Below, piece after piece: positions 44,860 through 57,750 of a stretch of DNA of 64,000 bases (its first letter is position 1; the number at the start of each line of letters is the position of its first letter). The translations under genes were made by a program, and so were the position numbers. This DNA is from Pyxicephalus adspersus (Eukaryota > Chordata > Amphibia > Anura > Pyxicephalidae), in assembly GCF_032062135.1 (NCBI RefSeq), contig NC_092861.1, forward strand, positions 124,255,250-124,319,249, read 5' to 3'. Below the pieces are notes generated by a model. That model was given only the letters and a program-made list of their open reading frames with translations. It was not told the origin of the DNA and ran no database searches.

Positions 44860-45020
44860 AGCACTTTTTCCATTTAAAGCTAAATTTTCATAAAAAAAAC
44901 ACCCTTCCTTTCAAAGAGCCCTCTGTCCTTCCACAGTCCGATTCCCGTATGTCCGGTGCCATCCCAGATTCCTTCTTCTTTCCACACAGACGGGACAGCA
45001 GGCACCGCCATCTTCTTCTA
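44860..45020. mobile_element. fragment of a family E-like repeat
   Basis: acacccttcctttcaaagag, gtccggtgccatcccag and caccgccatcttcttctag resemble the GC-rich middle of family E. Boundaries are uncertain. Confidence 0.4.
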
Positions 45021-45027
45021 GGTTCTA

Positions 45028-45330
45028 CAGGTAGTCCACGAGTTAAGTATACCCGACATATGGAACACTCCTAGATATGAACGGGGCTTCCCTACTTGTT
45101 TGTGTGCAGGACGGAGGCTCGATGGGGGGAGAGACAGTTCACATGATTTGCAGAAGTCTTTTGCTGTTCTGCAGCCTCTTGTAACTCTTTAATGACCAAG
45201 ACAAACTCTGCAGTTGTTATTTTTGCATATCAAAGCACAGCTTGCTCCAGGAATTAATGAATGTCTAGGCTCCATAAAGTTTTTTTTTTTTTTGCTTTGT
45301 TTGTGATTAACTTAGTGAGTATTTTATGGG
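45028..45330. mobile_element. Tigger-like MITE, family D, truncated
   Basis: TA at 45026-45027, then CAGGTAGTCCACGAGTTAAG, then gaccaagacaaactctgcag and aagcacagcttgctccagga. The right half is missing. Confidence 0.75.
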
Positions 45331-46689
45331 AGCAGCCTGAAGCTTCCTGGGTTATGTGAGATATGTATCCCTGGAAGCAGCTGGTTTTCACATTTAGTCT
45401 TTATTGCTGTGGCAGTAAAGAGGAAAGAGGAGTACACCCAAAAAAAAAACTATAAAAAAAAAATTAAAAGACAAAAAACATTTAAATAAATAAAAGAGTT
45501 ACCCACCTATATATGTAATGTTAAAAATTTGATGATAGGTCTGCTTTTAGAGAACAGGTTGGAGGCTCAGAAACGCAGTATTGCGCACATATATATATTT
45601 TTGCAGTGTGAACCATTTGGACCTTTGCAAGTCCCAGAATTGTACTTACTTGATATTACCTGCTCTAAATCTTGGTGTTAGGCTGGATATTGTAATTCTT
45701 CCCCGGTATATCCATCTATACCCTCAAGACTAGTAATGGACATGGAAAATGTTAACCTAAACCATAAGCTGGCACAGATTTTACAGACCTAAAAGTGACA
45801 AAGCATCACTGTTACAGAATTTCTGAATTTAGTAACTTGTAGAAAATGACATGTTCCTGGTAAATTTGTTATATAGCATGGCCCCATTGGAACAAGAAAA
45901 CATTCTGGAAAAAAAAATTGCCTGAGCATCAGTGACCTCTGTACAGGTCTCTGGCCAAGATGTTCAACCTCTCAGATGGGGTGGTCATGCACTGACCAAA
46001 AGTTTTGTCACCTTGTTACCCTATCCTGACTTGTTCTCTGACTATGGATTAGCCAAAAAGGCTTGTTAAGCACCTGATCACCTCATACGTGATGATGTTT
46101 GTGTAATGGTACTTTTCCTGGTTTATAACCTGTTTTTGACCTTCCATTTGATTGACGTCTAGATCAACCTCCATTTAACCTGAAATCTCTCTACATCTTT
46201 GATACCTCATCTGGCCTAATAGAAACCCATAATTACCTTTTCCTGTGTCTCCCATGACTGTCATCTTAACTATTCAATACAAAAAAAGTTGTCCCAAAGT
46301 AAATCTTCCAATGAAGAACTGTCTACAAAGGGATTTCCTCTACTCTAGTAGATCTCAAAACTGTTTTATGTATTGGAAGTAAATGAGAATAATATAAATG
46401 TTACAAATACATCAAAAATAATCTGGCAAGTTTTTAAACCATTTTCTACTCTTTACGAATCTAGAAAAAAAGGTTTGGCTGTACATCCTAAACCATATTA
46501 AGCATTATCTTTCCCATACCAGTCTTATAAGGGTTTTACAGTTTTTTTATTCCCACCTATTTCTCCAGAAACACCATTAAAGCCCAGTGCTGTCAGGCTT
46601 GTCCATTCCAAAATGCCCAGCAGATTGCTTTTGGCCTCCTGCTGATTTAATGTGTCTCAACAACTTTATGTCAAGAAGGAATGTTTATT

Positions 46690-46900
46690 TTGTTTTGTAG
46701 CTGGAGAATTATTAGAAAAAAACAGAAAAGAAATAGCGCATCACATTGGCACTGAGACATTCTGTAGCAAATGCACTGAAGGCCTGTTGTGACGGAGTAA
46801 GTTGTTTCATTCAAAAGCTGCTTGAACTTCCCCTCCAGCTAATGAAACAAGAACACCTAGCTATCATTTTATTGTCCAATAAGGACAATAGGGCCATAAT
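46690..46900. other. candidate conserved non-coding element
   Basis: Repeat-free block with balanced composition and retained complexity (ggagaattattag, gcgcatcacattggcactga, ctccagctaatgaaacaaga). Nearby sequence is ordinary intron. The call rests on texture only. Confidence 0.25.
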
Positions 46901-47479
46901 AGGGCCATTATGATACATTTACAGTGTGTGTCATGTTGGTAATAACCTGTAAATTGTTGCAGTTATAAATATGAATGCCTCTAAGGAATAAATACAGTAA
47001 AAAGACACATTATTAACCTGATAATTATAAAAAAAAATATTAAACCGAGACTTTAATTTATTGTAGAAACCTCTCAAGTTCAGTTGACAGTCAGTTTAAG
47101 TCCTATAATACATTCTAGGTATATCAAAACAAATGTGTTTTAACTCCTATAGTTTGTTTTTCCTCAGCTATGGCCTGAGTAGAAAGGCCTTAGCCCTGCT
47201 AGAAGCCTGTAGAAGGATATTTGATATCTGAGGAACCCTTAGACTCTCTGCATAGGTCATACATGTTTCTTGCTAATTGGAGAGTTCTAGCTCTGATTTA
47301 TCCACTGTCATTCTGTGCAGTATCATGACAGGAGTAAAGTGATGGGCCCAGCTCTCATTCATAGTCACAAATTGTTGAACACAATCCACTGCATTGGCTT
47401 AAAGTGGGGAAGGATTTTCCGCAGATACCCACCTCCTTACTTCCTTTTGATCTGCCGTCAAAAGTTTTTGCATCCAATG

Positions 47480-47742
47480 TAAACAATAAGAAAGAAGAAG
47501 AGAAAAAGCTAGGGTTTCATGTGGCAAAAGAACATTTATTTATATATATATATATATATATATGTATAGGGAGAGAGAGAGAGAGAATATACAAAACAAA
47601 TTTGGGTACAAATTTCCAACTGTAAATGATTGATTTATAGTTGGAAATGTGTACCCAAATTTGTTTTGTATATTCTCTATATATAAAAAAAATAATTATA
47701 CTGCATGAAACCCTAGCTTTTTGTCTCCTTTCTTATTGTTTA
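47480..47742. mobile_element. long fold-back element with microsatellite in one arm
   Basis: Inverted arms: the outer pair aaacaataagaaagaaga / tcctttcttattgttta and agctagggtttcatg / catgaaaccctagct; the inner pair aatatacaaaacaaatttgg / ccaaatttgttttgtatatt and aaatttccaact / agttggaaat. The loop is 47622-47638. The left arm carries (TA)n at about 47540-47563 and (GA)n at 47570-47586, where the right arm has only short equivalents. No coding capacity. Confidence 0.8.
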
Positions 47743-48527
47743 TATACATACATAGGGGAGCGGATATTAATCCTCACATGGATGTTGGGATTAAGCAGTA
47801 ACTACCAGTCCTTTGGCATCCAATGGTCAGAAACCAAATACAAAAGAAAAATTTTGTTATTTTGGAAATACCTAATGTCCTCAATCTGGCAAACTGTTAA
47901 CCCTTCTGTCTGTCATCACCAAATCATGCACCTCGTTCTCCATTTGTCTCCATTGTCACCACCGGCCTTCCTGAGCAAGGGTTATTTTCAGTGCTGGTTC
48001 TCCCTAGTTTAAAAATGAGTTGTCCATTTTTCAACTTTGCTGTAAGCAGGCATTCTCTCCCCTATAGTTGCCACCATATTCTCATCAATGTCCCTTGGTG
48101 ACATACTTATTCTACAAAAATATTTGATCACTGCATGAACTTCTACAATTTTTGTTTTTGTGGACAGGCCATGTACTTATGGGACAACTCCAAAACATAT
48201 GTGGGTCTCCTTGTCAAAAGGCTTTTGGCTTGAATGCAAATTTTTGTTGCCTGTTCTATTTAGTTAAAAGCTGACCATAGACGTGTAGGGGATATTCGGC
48301 TGATGGAACATTTATCTGCTAGGCTCAATAACAAACTGGATAAATTTGAGGAAAATTTGGGCCCTGGGATCGAGCAACTGCTACCAGTATTGTATAGTTG
48401 CTCATTTGAACCCTAAGTACGCTTGGCTGCACTAGTTGTTTCCCTAGTAAGATCTTGGACTTTTTTCTATTCTAGTCTTTTCTTCTTTTTCCTTTCTTTC
48501 TTTTCCTTTTCTTTTTTTTTTTTTTAA

Positions 48528-48938
48528 CCACCCGGCCGGTAAACCCGACCTTGGTACAGGGTAATAACACTTGCAAAAAGCGTTAAACCCGTACTTTTTT
48601 CAGGTGGTTAACAAACGTTGTATTGCAATCCGATTGTCATACATTGTATGACAATCGGATTACAATTGTAAGAAAATACTCACCCGGTCCCCCCAGCTCC
48701 TCCGGACATGTCCTCTCTGATTTTTGTGTTTTTTATTTAATTTTATTAAAAGTAATTTTTTTTTTTTTTTTTTTTTACATGATTGTGTTTCAAATTTTTA
48801 TATTCATGATATCTACTAGAACCCTGTTCGGACATATTTCTGTAAGTTACAGGTCTACAATTAAAAAAAAAAAATTCGTGAAAAACAGTGTACCGCTTTT
48901 TCTACAGAAATCTAGACATCAGTGTAACGCCCATGAGG
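48528..48938. mobile_element. TTAA-flanked MITE
   Basis: 411 bp, TTAA at 48524-48527 and 48939-48942. The left end CCACCCGGCCGG continues to cccgaccttggtacaggg, as at 1590-1627. Inside is a 17-bp perfect inverted repeat with a one-base centre (aatccgattgtcataca and its complement, about 48627-48661). Confidence 0.75.
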
Positions 48939-51306
48939 TTAATTAGATTTTTGCAAAGGTGTCTATTTAAGAATACCCATTTGTTTTATTTGATGCTAGA
49001 TAAGTACTGATTGTGTATTGATATAATCGATACCAAGGGTTAGAAAAACACAGGTGTATTTGAATCTTGTTTTGTTCCTGTGGTTTTATTATGTATTTCA
49101 TGATGTTTGTTTACATGTTTTTACATCTTTCTGTATTTTGCGCCTACCTTTCTCTTATTGTTTAATATATGTTTTATTTACCTTATTCAAGCCACTTTTT
49201 TCTAAGTGAGTTTTTTAAAATAAAATTATGGGAAGGATTTACACACATTTAGAAGTAAAGAGAGCTATAATGTTTAAAGACAGAGTGGTTGTGCTAAGGA
49301 TTTGGATTTCCTGGAGTAGTCAGGTTTTCTAGCCAGTTCATTTCAAGGCGTGTTATAAAAAATAAAAATAAAAAATGATTTATAGAAAGGAAAATATCAG
49401 TAAAATTTATAAATAATTTTACATTCATTTACCGTTGTTGACAAGGATTCTTTAACATCGGGTGCTGCAACTAATGTTTTTTTGACATTGGTTGCTCATC
49501 CTAAAATGTCCTCAAAACAAACTGCCAGACTTTGCGGTCAGGTAATGTCCATTACTGGAATTGTGTTCTACGATACAAAAGAACTTCTGTAATGCCTAAC
49601 ATGAATTATAGCTGAACCCAGAAGTATTTACAAAAGATGCTATTTATAATGCAACTAATGCAAGTAACTGCATTTGTCATGATAAAAGCCTTCAATAATT
49701 TATTGTATGGTAAAACAAATTTTGTAAAAAGGAATTGCTGCAGGTTGTCAAGATACATGCTGACCGGAGGAAATAGGCTAATGATCACCATACCAGTCTA
49801 CTGTAGTTCCTTCACTATATAGCACCAGACTACTGTGGTCTGGGCACTCCCCTTGTCCTCCCCACCCCAGACTACTACCTGCCTTAGATTGAAAAAAATT
49901 ACATACTAAAAAAACAAACTTACGGAAATTTGTGGTCACTTGATAGTCACCTATCTTCTTTGGATGTCCACATAACTGCCTATATGATGTGGAACCCTCC
50001 AGTTGGCTGAGCAGATTTGGGGTGCTCAGAAAACTGGAACATGTCAGTAGGATGCAGATGATTTTCTGCAGTATTGGATCCATCTCTCATGTTTTCCAGA
50101 AGTAAAGACCATCCTATTTAAATGCATTTCAAAGGTTCTTAAAAACGGAATGGGATACTTGGAATACTTGAAGAAAGTATTGGCAATGGTATGAGATACA
50201 AAGTAAATCTCTTCCAGAAGGGAGGGACAACAGATTTAGGTAACTAAAAAGCATCTAAAAGGACCTAAAAATGTTGAATTGGTTTAAGAGATATTTGAGA
50301 AAGGTACGGATGAAAAGGGTATGAGATACATTGCCCATATCTTCCAGAAGTGAGGAACAACAGATTTAGGTACTTAAAAAATATTGAATTAGTTCAGGGG
50401 TCTACTGGAGAAAGTAATAAAGTTTTTTTTGTTTTGTTATTATTGTCCAGAAGAAGGCTTTAACTGCACAGGCTGTACTGATTGATGTTACAGATTCTTT
50501 GGTGGGTTAATAATCTTTCATCGTGTATATTCAGCTGTTTGCCTAGAGTTCATAATGGTGGTGAGGTGGGGGTTTTTCCCTTTAAACTGACATTAGTAAT
50601 AGAATCCAAACATTATCTTTTGAATAAAGTTTGCATTCACAGAAAAGGAAAACGGAACAGAAGTTCATTCTGGAAACACGGTCTTTAGTTATTTATACCC
50701 TGCCTCATAGAGGCTTTTGTGAACCTGTCAGATGCATTTTTTCAGATCTCTCAGTAATCCTTTTTACAGACTGCCTGCTTCTCCACAGCTCATTGAAAGG
50801 ACCAGCACATGACTGCCGCTGATAAAGAGACTCATCAGTCTCAGAGTAAGAACCCACTAAAGACCAGATGATTGAAAAATGGAACTGTAAACCTAAGTCA
50901 TATGCTTGTCACTTGATATGGAGCAGGCAGCTAAAAATGGACAATAAAGCTTCATTAGAAAGTAAATGCAGGCTTGTTTCTAAAATTATCTTCTTGGATC
51001 CACATTTTACAAAAACAGTGGGTAGAAAATTAGGGCAGCTAGGAAATGAGCTCAGATCTTGTAAAACATGTATATGGAGAACTGTTAAAAGTATAAATAA
51101 AATTGTTAAAGGCAACCTATAATGTATGCTGGAGTAACTATACATTTGGTTATAACACATTTATCCTAAAATATTTTCCTTTTGTAATTTTTGTATTTTC
51201 ATATAAAACTGAAAACATTGGGCGTGGCTTGCGCATGGCTGCATAAGGAAGCACGTTAGCAGGGCTCCCTGCCTGAGCGTTTTTAAACTGTGATTGCTGC
51301 CTCACT

Positions 51307-51813
51307 ATGCCGGCTAAAAACGTTCAGCCTAGCAAAGGAAAGAAGGGGGAAGCATCCGGTGGTCAGCGCGGACCCTGGGGACAACCAGGAGGAGATATAC
51401 AGGGCTATTTCCCGCAATCTCAGCACTTACCAGGGGAACCCAAGTGTCGTCCTGTTGATACGGACATTCTTATTGATAGAGCAAACAGAGCCTTGGGCCC
51501 TAAACCATCTGATCCTACACATCTGAGGGATGTATTATGCAGGATTTACTTTTTCAATGTAAAGGAGGAAGTTATGGCGGCAGCGCACCAAAAGTGTTTG
51601 TTGGAATTTGATGGAATCAAACCCCTTCTGGATGTGCTTAAATCAAGGCATATACAATACCACTGGGTCTTCCCCTTCCAGTTACAGGTTCGCTTTAATC
51701 GACATGTCCTGGTATTTAAGGATATAGAAGATCTCCTTAAGATATTACCCACTCTAAATCTTCTACCAATTGACTTGCCTCAGTGGTCTCAAGTTAAATC
51801 AGAACTGGGATAA
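51307..51813 (+). pseudogene. L1 ORF1 remnant (RNA-binding protein)
   Basis: A 168-codon open frame starting MPAKNVQPSKGKKGEASGG. After a basic N-terminus it has RANRALGPKP, DVLCRIYFFNVKEEVMAAA (the RRM-like nucleic-acid-binding core of L1 ORF1) and a C-terminal FPFQLQVRFNRHVLVFKD block. ORF1 proteins form trimers that coat LINE RNA; here the coiled-coil region is largely missing and the frame is short for the family, so it is a deleted copy. The start is the first ATG after the 5' end of the element. Confidence 0.75.
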
Positions 51814-52439
51814 TTTATGGATCCTCATCTCACAGCTTAGCTGAACTGATGGCTTTCTTATTAACCAAGATTGCAATGGGTTTTCCTGTTATCCCATGAT
51901 TGGCTTACCAAGGTTTATAATACAGATTCTCTTCAGGTCTGACGAAGATGTACTTCATAGAAGGAAGAATGTGATCTGTTCAGATCATATGCTTTTTGCA
52001 GTGTTAGGCCTATATCAGGCCCTTTGTTGTTGTTTTTTGACTATTATATAGTCAGGTTTTGATACTTACCTGTTATGTATGATACCTATTTTAAGCAGTG
52101 TTACACAATTCTTCCTTCAGCTACCTCAGATACTATTTGCAAACAATGTATAGAGGCATTGATATACGTTCTATGCTGTGTTCAGGTATGGAGCCTATAA
52201 GTACTCACAATTCTTTTTGGCTCATAGCCCTCCACTCCCCCAAGTAGGGCTCTTCGGTAAGAATTTTGTTTGGAATTGTACTCGAGTCCGTTGGACTTAT
52301 AGTGAAAGTGTGAGTACCTGTAATACTCGCTTTTTTCTTTTTTTCTTCCCCTTCTTTATAAATTCTCCTTTCTGTTACTACGGGTATTTTACCCTCTTCT
52401 CTATCCACCCCAGTTGAGACAGCTTTATAGACACAGTAT

Positions 52440-55400
52440 CAATGACCCCATTGAAGTTATGTTCGTATAATGTTTAGGGATTTAAAACCCCTAACAAAAG
52501 ATCACAAATACTTTATAATCTTCAGAAGCAGAAGGTCCACATTAGTATGCTCCAAGAGACACATTTCTCCACCAATAACATTCCAACCATGCGGAATACT
52601 TTCCCAAGTTGTATCATAGTACATACGCTAAATCCATAAGTCATTACCACATGTGGTCTTACCACAACGAGCAGATCCTAATTGTGGATTTCTAATTAAA
52701 AAGTTTAATTGAAGGGAGAAAATACACTATTATTTATTTGCCAAATCAGGACCCTGTCACTTAGGGTTCCCGAATACTTTGAGAACTTATGCAATTTCAG
52801 GAAGGAATGGTACTACTAGGAGGTGATTTTATTTTGTATTTGATCCAATGCTGGATTTTTCTTCAAAGACTACAGCATGTCCCCATTCAAAACTGTCTAA
52901 ATTTACAAATATACTCCCAACACTTTTCATTAGTGGATATTTGGAGGGTGACTCATCCCAGTGAAAGAGAATATTCCTATTATTCACTGCCGTATGCCTA
53001 ATACCACAGATTGCCACATTCAGCTACCATTGGAAACGTTCCGTGGTCTGATCATGTGCCGGTCTTTTTATTGCTAGACACCTCTCCAACCAGTACGCCT
53101 GGAAATAGTTGGAAAATAAATGACATCTACTTTAAGATCCAATATGCATGGCAGATTTAACCAAAGTTATTAAGGATCTTTTGGCTATTCATGAGACAGA
53201 CATAACGCCTTTACCGTTTCAGTGGGAGGCACCTAAATGTTTACTGCGGGGTCATTTTATCAAACTTGCCTCTAGAATGAAAAAAGAAAAATAGCCACCA
53301 CTAAAAGACTTCTGAACTCCATATCCCAATTAGAAACCAAACATAGGCAAAATCCTGACCCAGACACATTAGTTATCTTATCCCAGCAACGCCAACAATT
53401 GAGAATAATATTGGATGAGTATTCTTCGAAGCTCATAGATAGGAGGAGGAAAACATTTTATCAACATGGCGACAAGCCGGGAAAATTGTTGGCTAGAGGA
53501 CTCCACCTGTGCATAGCAAATAACTCCATCCCATATGTTAGATCACTTCAAGGTAACAATGTTTACAATCCAATTGAGATAGTATCATCTTTTAAAAAGT
53601 TTTATCAAGATTTATACAATCTTGAAGGGAAACATGCAGATATGGCGTCAGAAACATTCCACAATAAGGTTAAAGATTACATAATAAAGACAGCATTGCC
53701 ATTTATATCTATAGTTGAACTACAGTATCTAGGGAGCCCGTTCACTGAATTAGAGCTATGCTCTTGTATATCCTCTTTGAAAGTAGAGAAGAGACCCGTG
53801 CCTGATGGCCTGACACCTAGGTTCTATAAAACATGTCAAGGCAATTTTATATCCCTCCTGTTATCAGTGTTTAACAGTATCTCCAATGATTGTGTATTTC
53901 CTACTCAGTCCCATGAAGTCCATATTACGGTACTGCCCAAACCAGGTAAAGTACTACATTGTGCAGTAATTATAGGCCCATCTCCTTGACAAATGTGGAC
54001 ATCCGTGTATATTCAAAACTTTAAGCGAATACGTTGAAATCCTTGATCCCTGATATTATACACTTAGATCAAGTAGGGTTTACACTCGGGAGGGAGGCCG
54101 GGATAATACCCTGAAAACGGTATCTCTCATCAATTCGGCCCAGAAAACTTTGGCTCCCATGTGTCTCCTATCGATCGACGCTGAAAAAGTGTTCGACCAG
54201 GTAAACTTGATGCTTTTTATGACACTCTTCTTCAGATAGGTATAGGACCAACTATGTTTAATAGAATACAGGCTCTTTATTCCTGGCCTTATGCAAAAGT
54301 GCGGGAGAATGGGGTCCTATCAGACTCATTTAGTATATGGAACGGTACCAGACAAGGCTGCCCCCTTTCGCCCATACTATACATCTTGGTAATAGAACAT
54401 CTTGCCAATGCAATAAGACAAAACGTAGATATCAAAGGCCTACAGGTTCGGGAACATCATTATAAATTATCCATATTTGCGGATGATCTCTTATTATATA
54501 TTATATCTCTACATACTGTACTTATGAAGTAATTTAAACGCTTTGGAGCATTAAGTAATTTCAAAGTTACCGGTAACTATGACAAAACCGAGGCTCTTAA
54601 TGTTTCTTTGTCATCCAATCAAGTATCACAATTGCGTAGTAATTTACCTTTCCGATGGCAAGATAACTCTAATAAATATCTGGGCATCAGAGTTTCATCC
54701 AATATTGTGTCAATGGCAGATCTGAATTATAGACCCCTAATCACAAATATTGAGACTACTCTTCATTAAAATAATGATTTGCGGTTATCTTGGTTAGGCC
54801 GGGTTAACACTGTGAAAATGGAAAATACTCCCAAAAGTACTATATTATTTTTACACTGTTGCAACTCTGCCACCTAAAAGCGTAATCCTGCATCTTTCTA
54901 CTTTATTACATGCCTTTGTCTGGGGAGGGAAAAAGCAAGAATAAATAAACAAATTATTTCTAGGGAAAAATCTGATAGTGGATTGGCCATTCTGGACTTA
55001 AATATACTTATATGGGATACCTATATGGCAGCAATACTTCATAGGGTAGTGGACTGGTCTAGAAGTAGAGCTGAGAAATTATGGGTGTCCTTGGATGAGG
55101 TTCTGACCTCATGTGATCTGTCTGTTTTGCCTTGGGTGCAACCACTATTTCGAACTCTGTCACCACTTACTCACCCTACTGTACATACAGTGCTTTCCTT
55201 GTAGGATTTGCTACTAAAACAGGATTTGTTTTTCTTCAAGACCAGGTCCATTGACACCTCTTTTTATAATCCAGAATTTCCCTCAGCATGTGCTGCGGCT
55301 AAATTCCTATCTTGGGCTAAGCAAGAACAGACTTTTATTAGTTGTATATTACATAATGGATGGACGGATGTCCCTTTTTAGAGACCTCCGGATCCCTCAA

Positions 55401-56115
55401 TTGCATACAACCAATTGCAGGCATATAGTCTAAAATTACACCCAATCTCTTTGGTATTTAGAACTCCCTCTGACTTTGAGTGACTTATTCTACAAAAAAA
55501 AAAGAGTTTGTATATATCAAATTTTCTTTCAAATTTTAAGACCAGGGATGCATCCCTTTATTAGATATTGGGAAAAGATATAGATATTTCATTAGACCAT
55601 GAGCAAATAACAAAATCGTTTATTTTGACTCATAAGTTGTCAAGATCCAGTAAGGATCAAGAAAGGTCATACAAGATTTTAAGCAGATGGTACAGATGCC
55701 CAGTGGACATACATAGATTTGACCAGACCTACTCTCCTAAATGTTGGTGATGTGATCATACACAGGGATCTATGGTCCATATTTGGAATCTATGTCCTCC
55801 CATCCATATGTTTGATCTCTATACCAGAATTACGGATTCAGATATATACCCACACCCTACTATTACTCTCTTACACATTTTGCCCGGCTCCTTAAAATAG
55901 ATTAAGAAAGATTTGCTATGCCACTTTATTATGGCAGGGCAAAGAGTTATTGTCAGACACTGGGGTACTACCCTATCTCCGTCCATGTCAGAATGGGTAT
56001 GTGAGATCAATGATATTGAGATAGTATGGGAGGAAAATAGAGCTACTGCACATACTTCATTGGACCAATGGGTGTGCTACAAAAATTCTCCGGTGATCAA
56101 ATCATATTTAAAATG
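52440..56115 (+). pseudogene. L1 ORF2 remnant (endonuclease-reverse transcriptase)
   Basis: Spread over several frames with stops. The endonuclease start is recognisable at about 52455-52570 (CSYNV then LQETHF). The connector leads to an open stretch at 53399-53989 (NPDPDT...IILDEYSSKLIDRRRKTFYQ region and following). The reverse transcriptase shows LLSIDAEKVFDQ (54160-54200), GTRQGCPLSP (54344-54373) and the catalytic FADD (54476-54487). Further C-terminal segments lie at 54983-55750 and up to 56115. The YADD/FADD aspartates survive, but the frame does not; the copy cannot make an intact protein. Confidence 0.8.
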
Positions 56116-57376
56116 AGTCTGTTCCGACTGAGACCCATATGGGTTAACCCGAACGACCAGGTATAGTTACGAGAATATAGTGTTTTGGTGCAATAGGATG
56201 AGATTTGCTGCATTTGTTAATTTAAGTTCCTATGAACGTGAATCCATTATATAAACCTTTGCTCATAGGTGCTCTTTTTGTTTGTGAAGGATGCGTCTCA
56301 GCAGTGATACTACTGACAGAATTTGTAATCTGTAAATCTTTTAAAGTTGGACACTGATACGCTTGATGCTATATCTATGTTTCTAATATATATGTACAGT
56401 ATGTTTCCCCCCCCCCGGTCTCCCTGTTCAATAAATCAATAAACATTGATTATACATAAATCTGAAAACATGTTGGCTCAAATTTTGTTGCCCAAAGATG
56501 TTCCCCATTCCATCCATTTAGGGTTTGCCTATCACTGAAAAATCAAACTGATTGGTTGCTTTGACCAATAAATCCTTAATTATTCCTAATTCTTGTATAT
56601 AATTTCAATGCAGCAAATGTGAAAAGCATCCAATAGGTGTGCATAGTATGGGTCTGTAACCACCTTTTCTACAACAACATTGTGGCAGTAATACTAAAGC
56701 AGAGCAACTACCAACATAATGGGATCTGGGATTTAAAAATGAAATGCTGAGGAATGGCCAGATACAGGAATAATATTTCTGATTACTGAATTTGTGTTGG
56801 CAATAGTCAAGTTGTAATGGTTTTGTTTTATTACCATTTCTTTGGAGTTTTGTTTTATCAATAATATTAGAATAAATGCAAGACATTTATTTACAACATG
56901 AATTAAATCAACATTTGTTGCTAGACACACTGTACTGAAGGTATAAAACATCATCCATTCCAACACTGTTACCATAATAATTGTCACCCAATTAAACACT
57001 ACGCGTTTCGCTGATGGTCAAAGCTGCTTCATCAGGAGAAGGGGTTGTGGAATACTAGGAGACTAGCAATGCCAAACCTAACCATGCTCCATGAAATCTA
57101 TGGCCTTTGTAGATCTGGTGGAGTCTTCCAGCCATTTGCTTCCTCTGCTGTTTGATTGAAAAACTGCCAAGCTTTGAGTGCATGGTTAGGTTCGCCATTG
57201 CTGGTGTAATCATGCATGATCAATGCCTTCAAAATCCCCTTACACATTTAAAAGCATTACACATCTCTAGTACTGCTTGTTTGGATGTGGCAATACTAAT
57301 ACTCAAGTTGGGCAATAAGTATAGGTGTATCTACCATTATTTGACTGTAAGAAATATGCTAGGACATCTTCTATAC

Positions 57377-57644
57377 CAGTGGTAGCCAATCTTTTCAGGC
57401 CGACGGACCACTAAATTTACTGGTCCTGGACTGCGCATCGGTCCGCGTTAATGACGTCATGATGCCAGAATCCGCCCACTCTCCAATCGCAGGTCTGATC
57501 CTGTGATGGGAAAGTTCCCTGAGCATGCGATCGGCACGGGGGAAATGTCCTGCGGCTCTGGCCAATGCGTCTCCCCAGCGGGGTCCTTCTCCCTGCCCGT
57601 GGGAGCACCGGCTACAGCTGCGGATCACCAGTTGGCGACCACTG
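57377..57644. mobile_element. hAT-like MITE, family G copy 3, complete
   Basis: 268 bp. CAGTGGTAGCCAATC at the left and, inverted, CAGTGGTCGCCAACT at the right, with a perfect 8-bp target duplication ttctatac at 57369-57376 and 57645-57652. The interior contains catgatgccagaatccgccc (the complement of the block in the other copies), so it is inverted relative to them. Confidence 0.9.
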
Positions 57645-57750
57645 TTCTATACAGTATGACCATGTATGTATTGGCTGTTGATCTTTCAATGAAATTTTAG
57701 GGGTACCTTAAGGCAGTGAATGACTTCTAAAGAAATGTGTGGATAATATT

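Larger units (their letters stand above)
51219..56455 (+). mobile_element. L1-type LINE, structurally complete but inactivated
   Basis: About 5.2 kb from a GC-rich 5' end (gggcgtggcttgcgcatggc) through ORF1 and ORF2 remnants to a 3' end with aataaatcaataaacattga. It is flanked by a 16-bp target duplication, ataaaactgaaaacat at 51203-51218 and ataaatctgaaaacat at 56456-56471, one mismatch apart. The variable target sequence and 16-bp length argue for L1-style insertion rather than the site-specific Tx1 group, although ORF1 resembles both. The many stops and frameshifts show it is old and immobile. Confidence 0.85.

Noticed and set aside
47641..48012. 123-codon frame beginning inside the fold-back element
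   Set aside because: The first part is the right arm of a palindrome; the remainder has no family features.
51219..56455. Site-specific Tx1 LINE instead of L1
   Set aside because: ORF1 is similar in both groups, but the 16-bp non-specific target duplication fits ordinary L1-style integration better.
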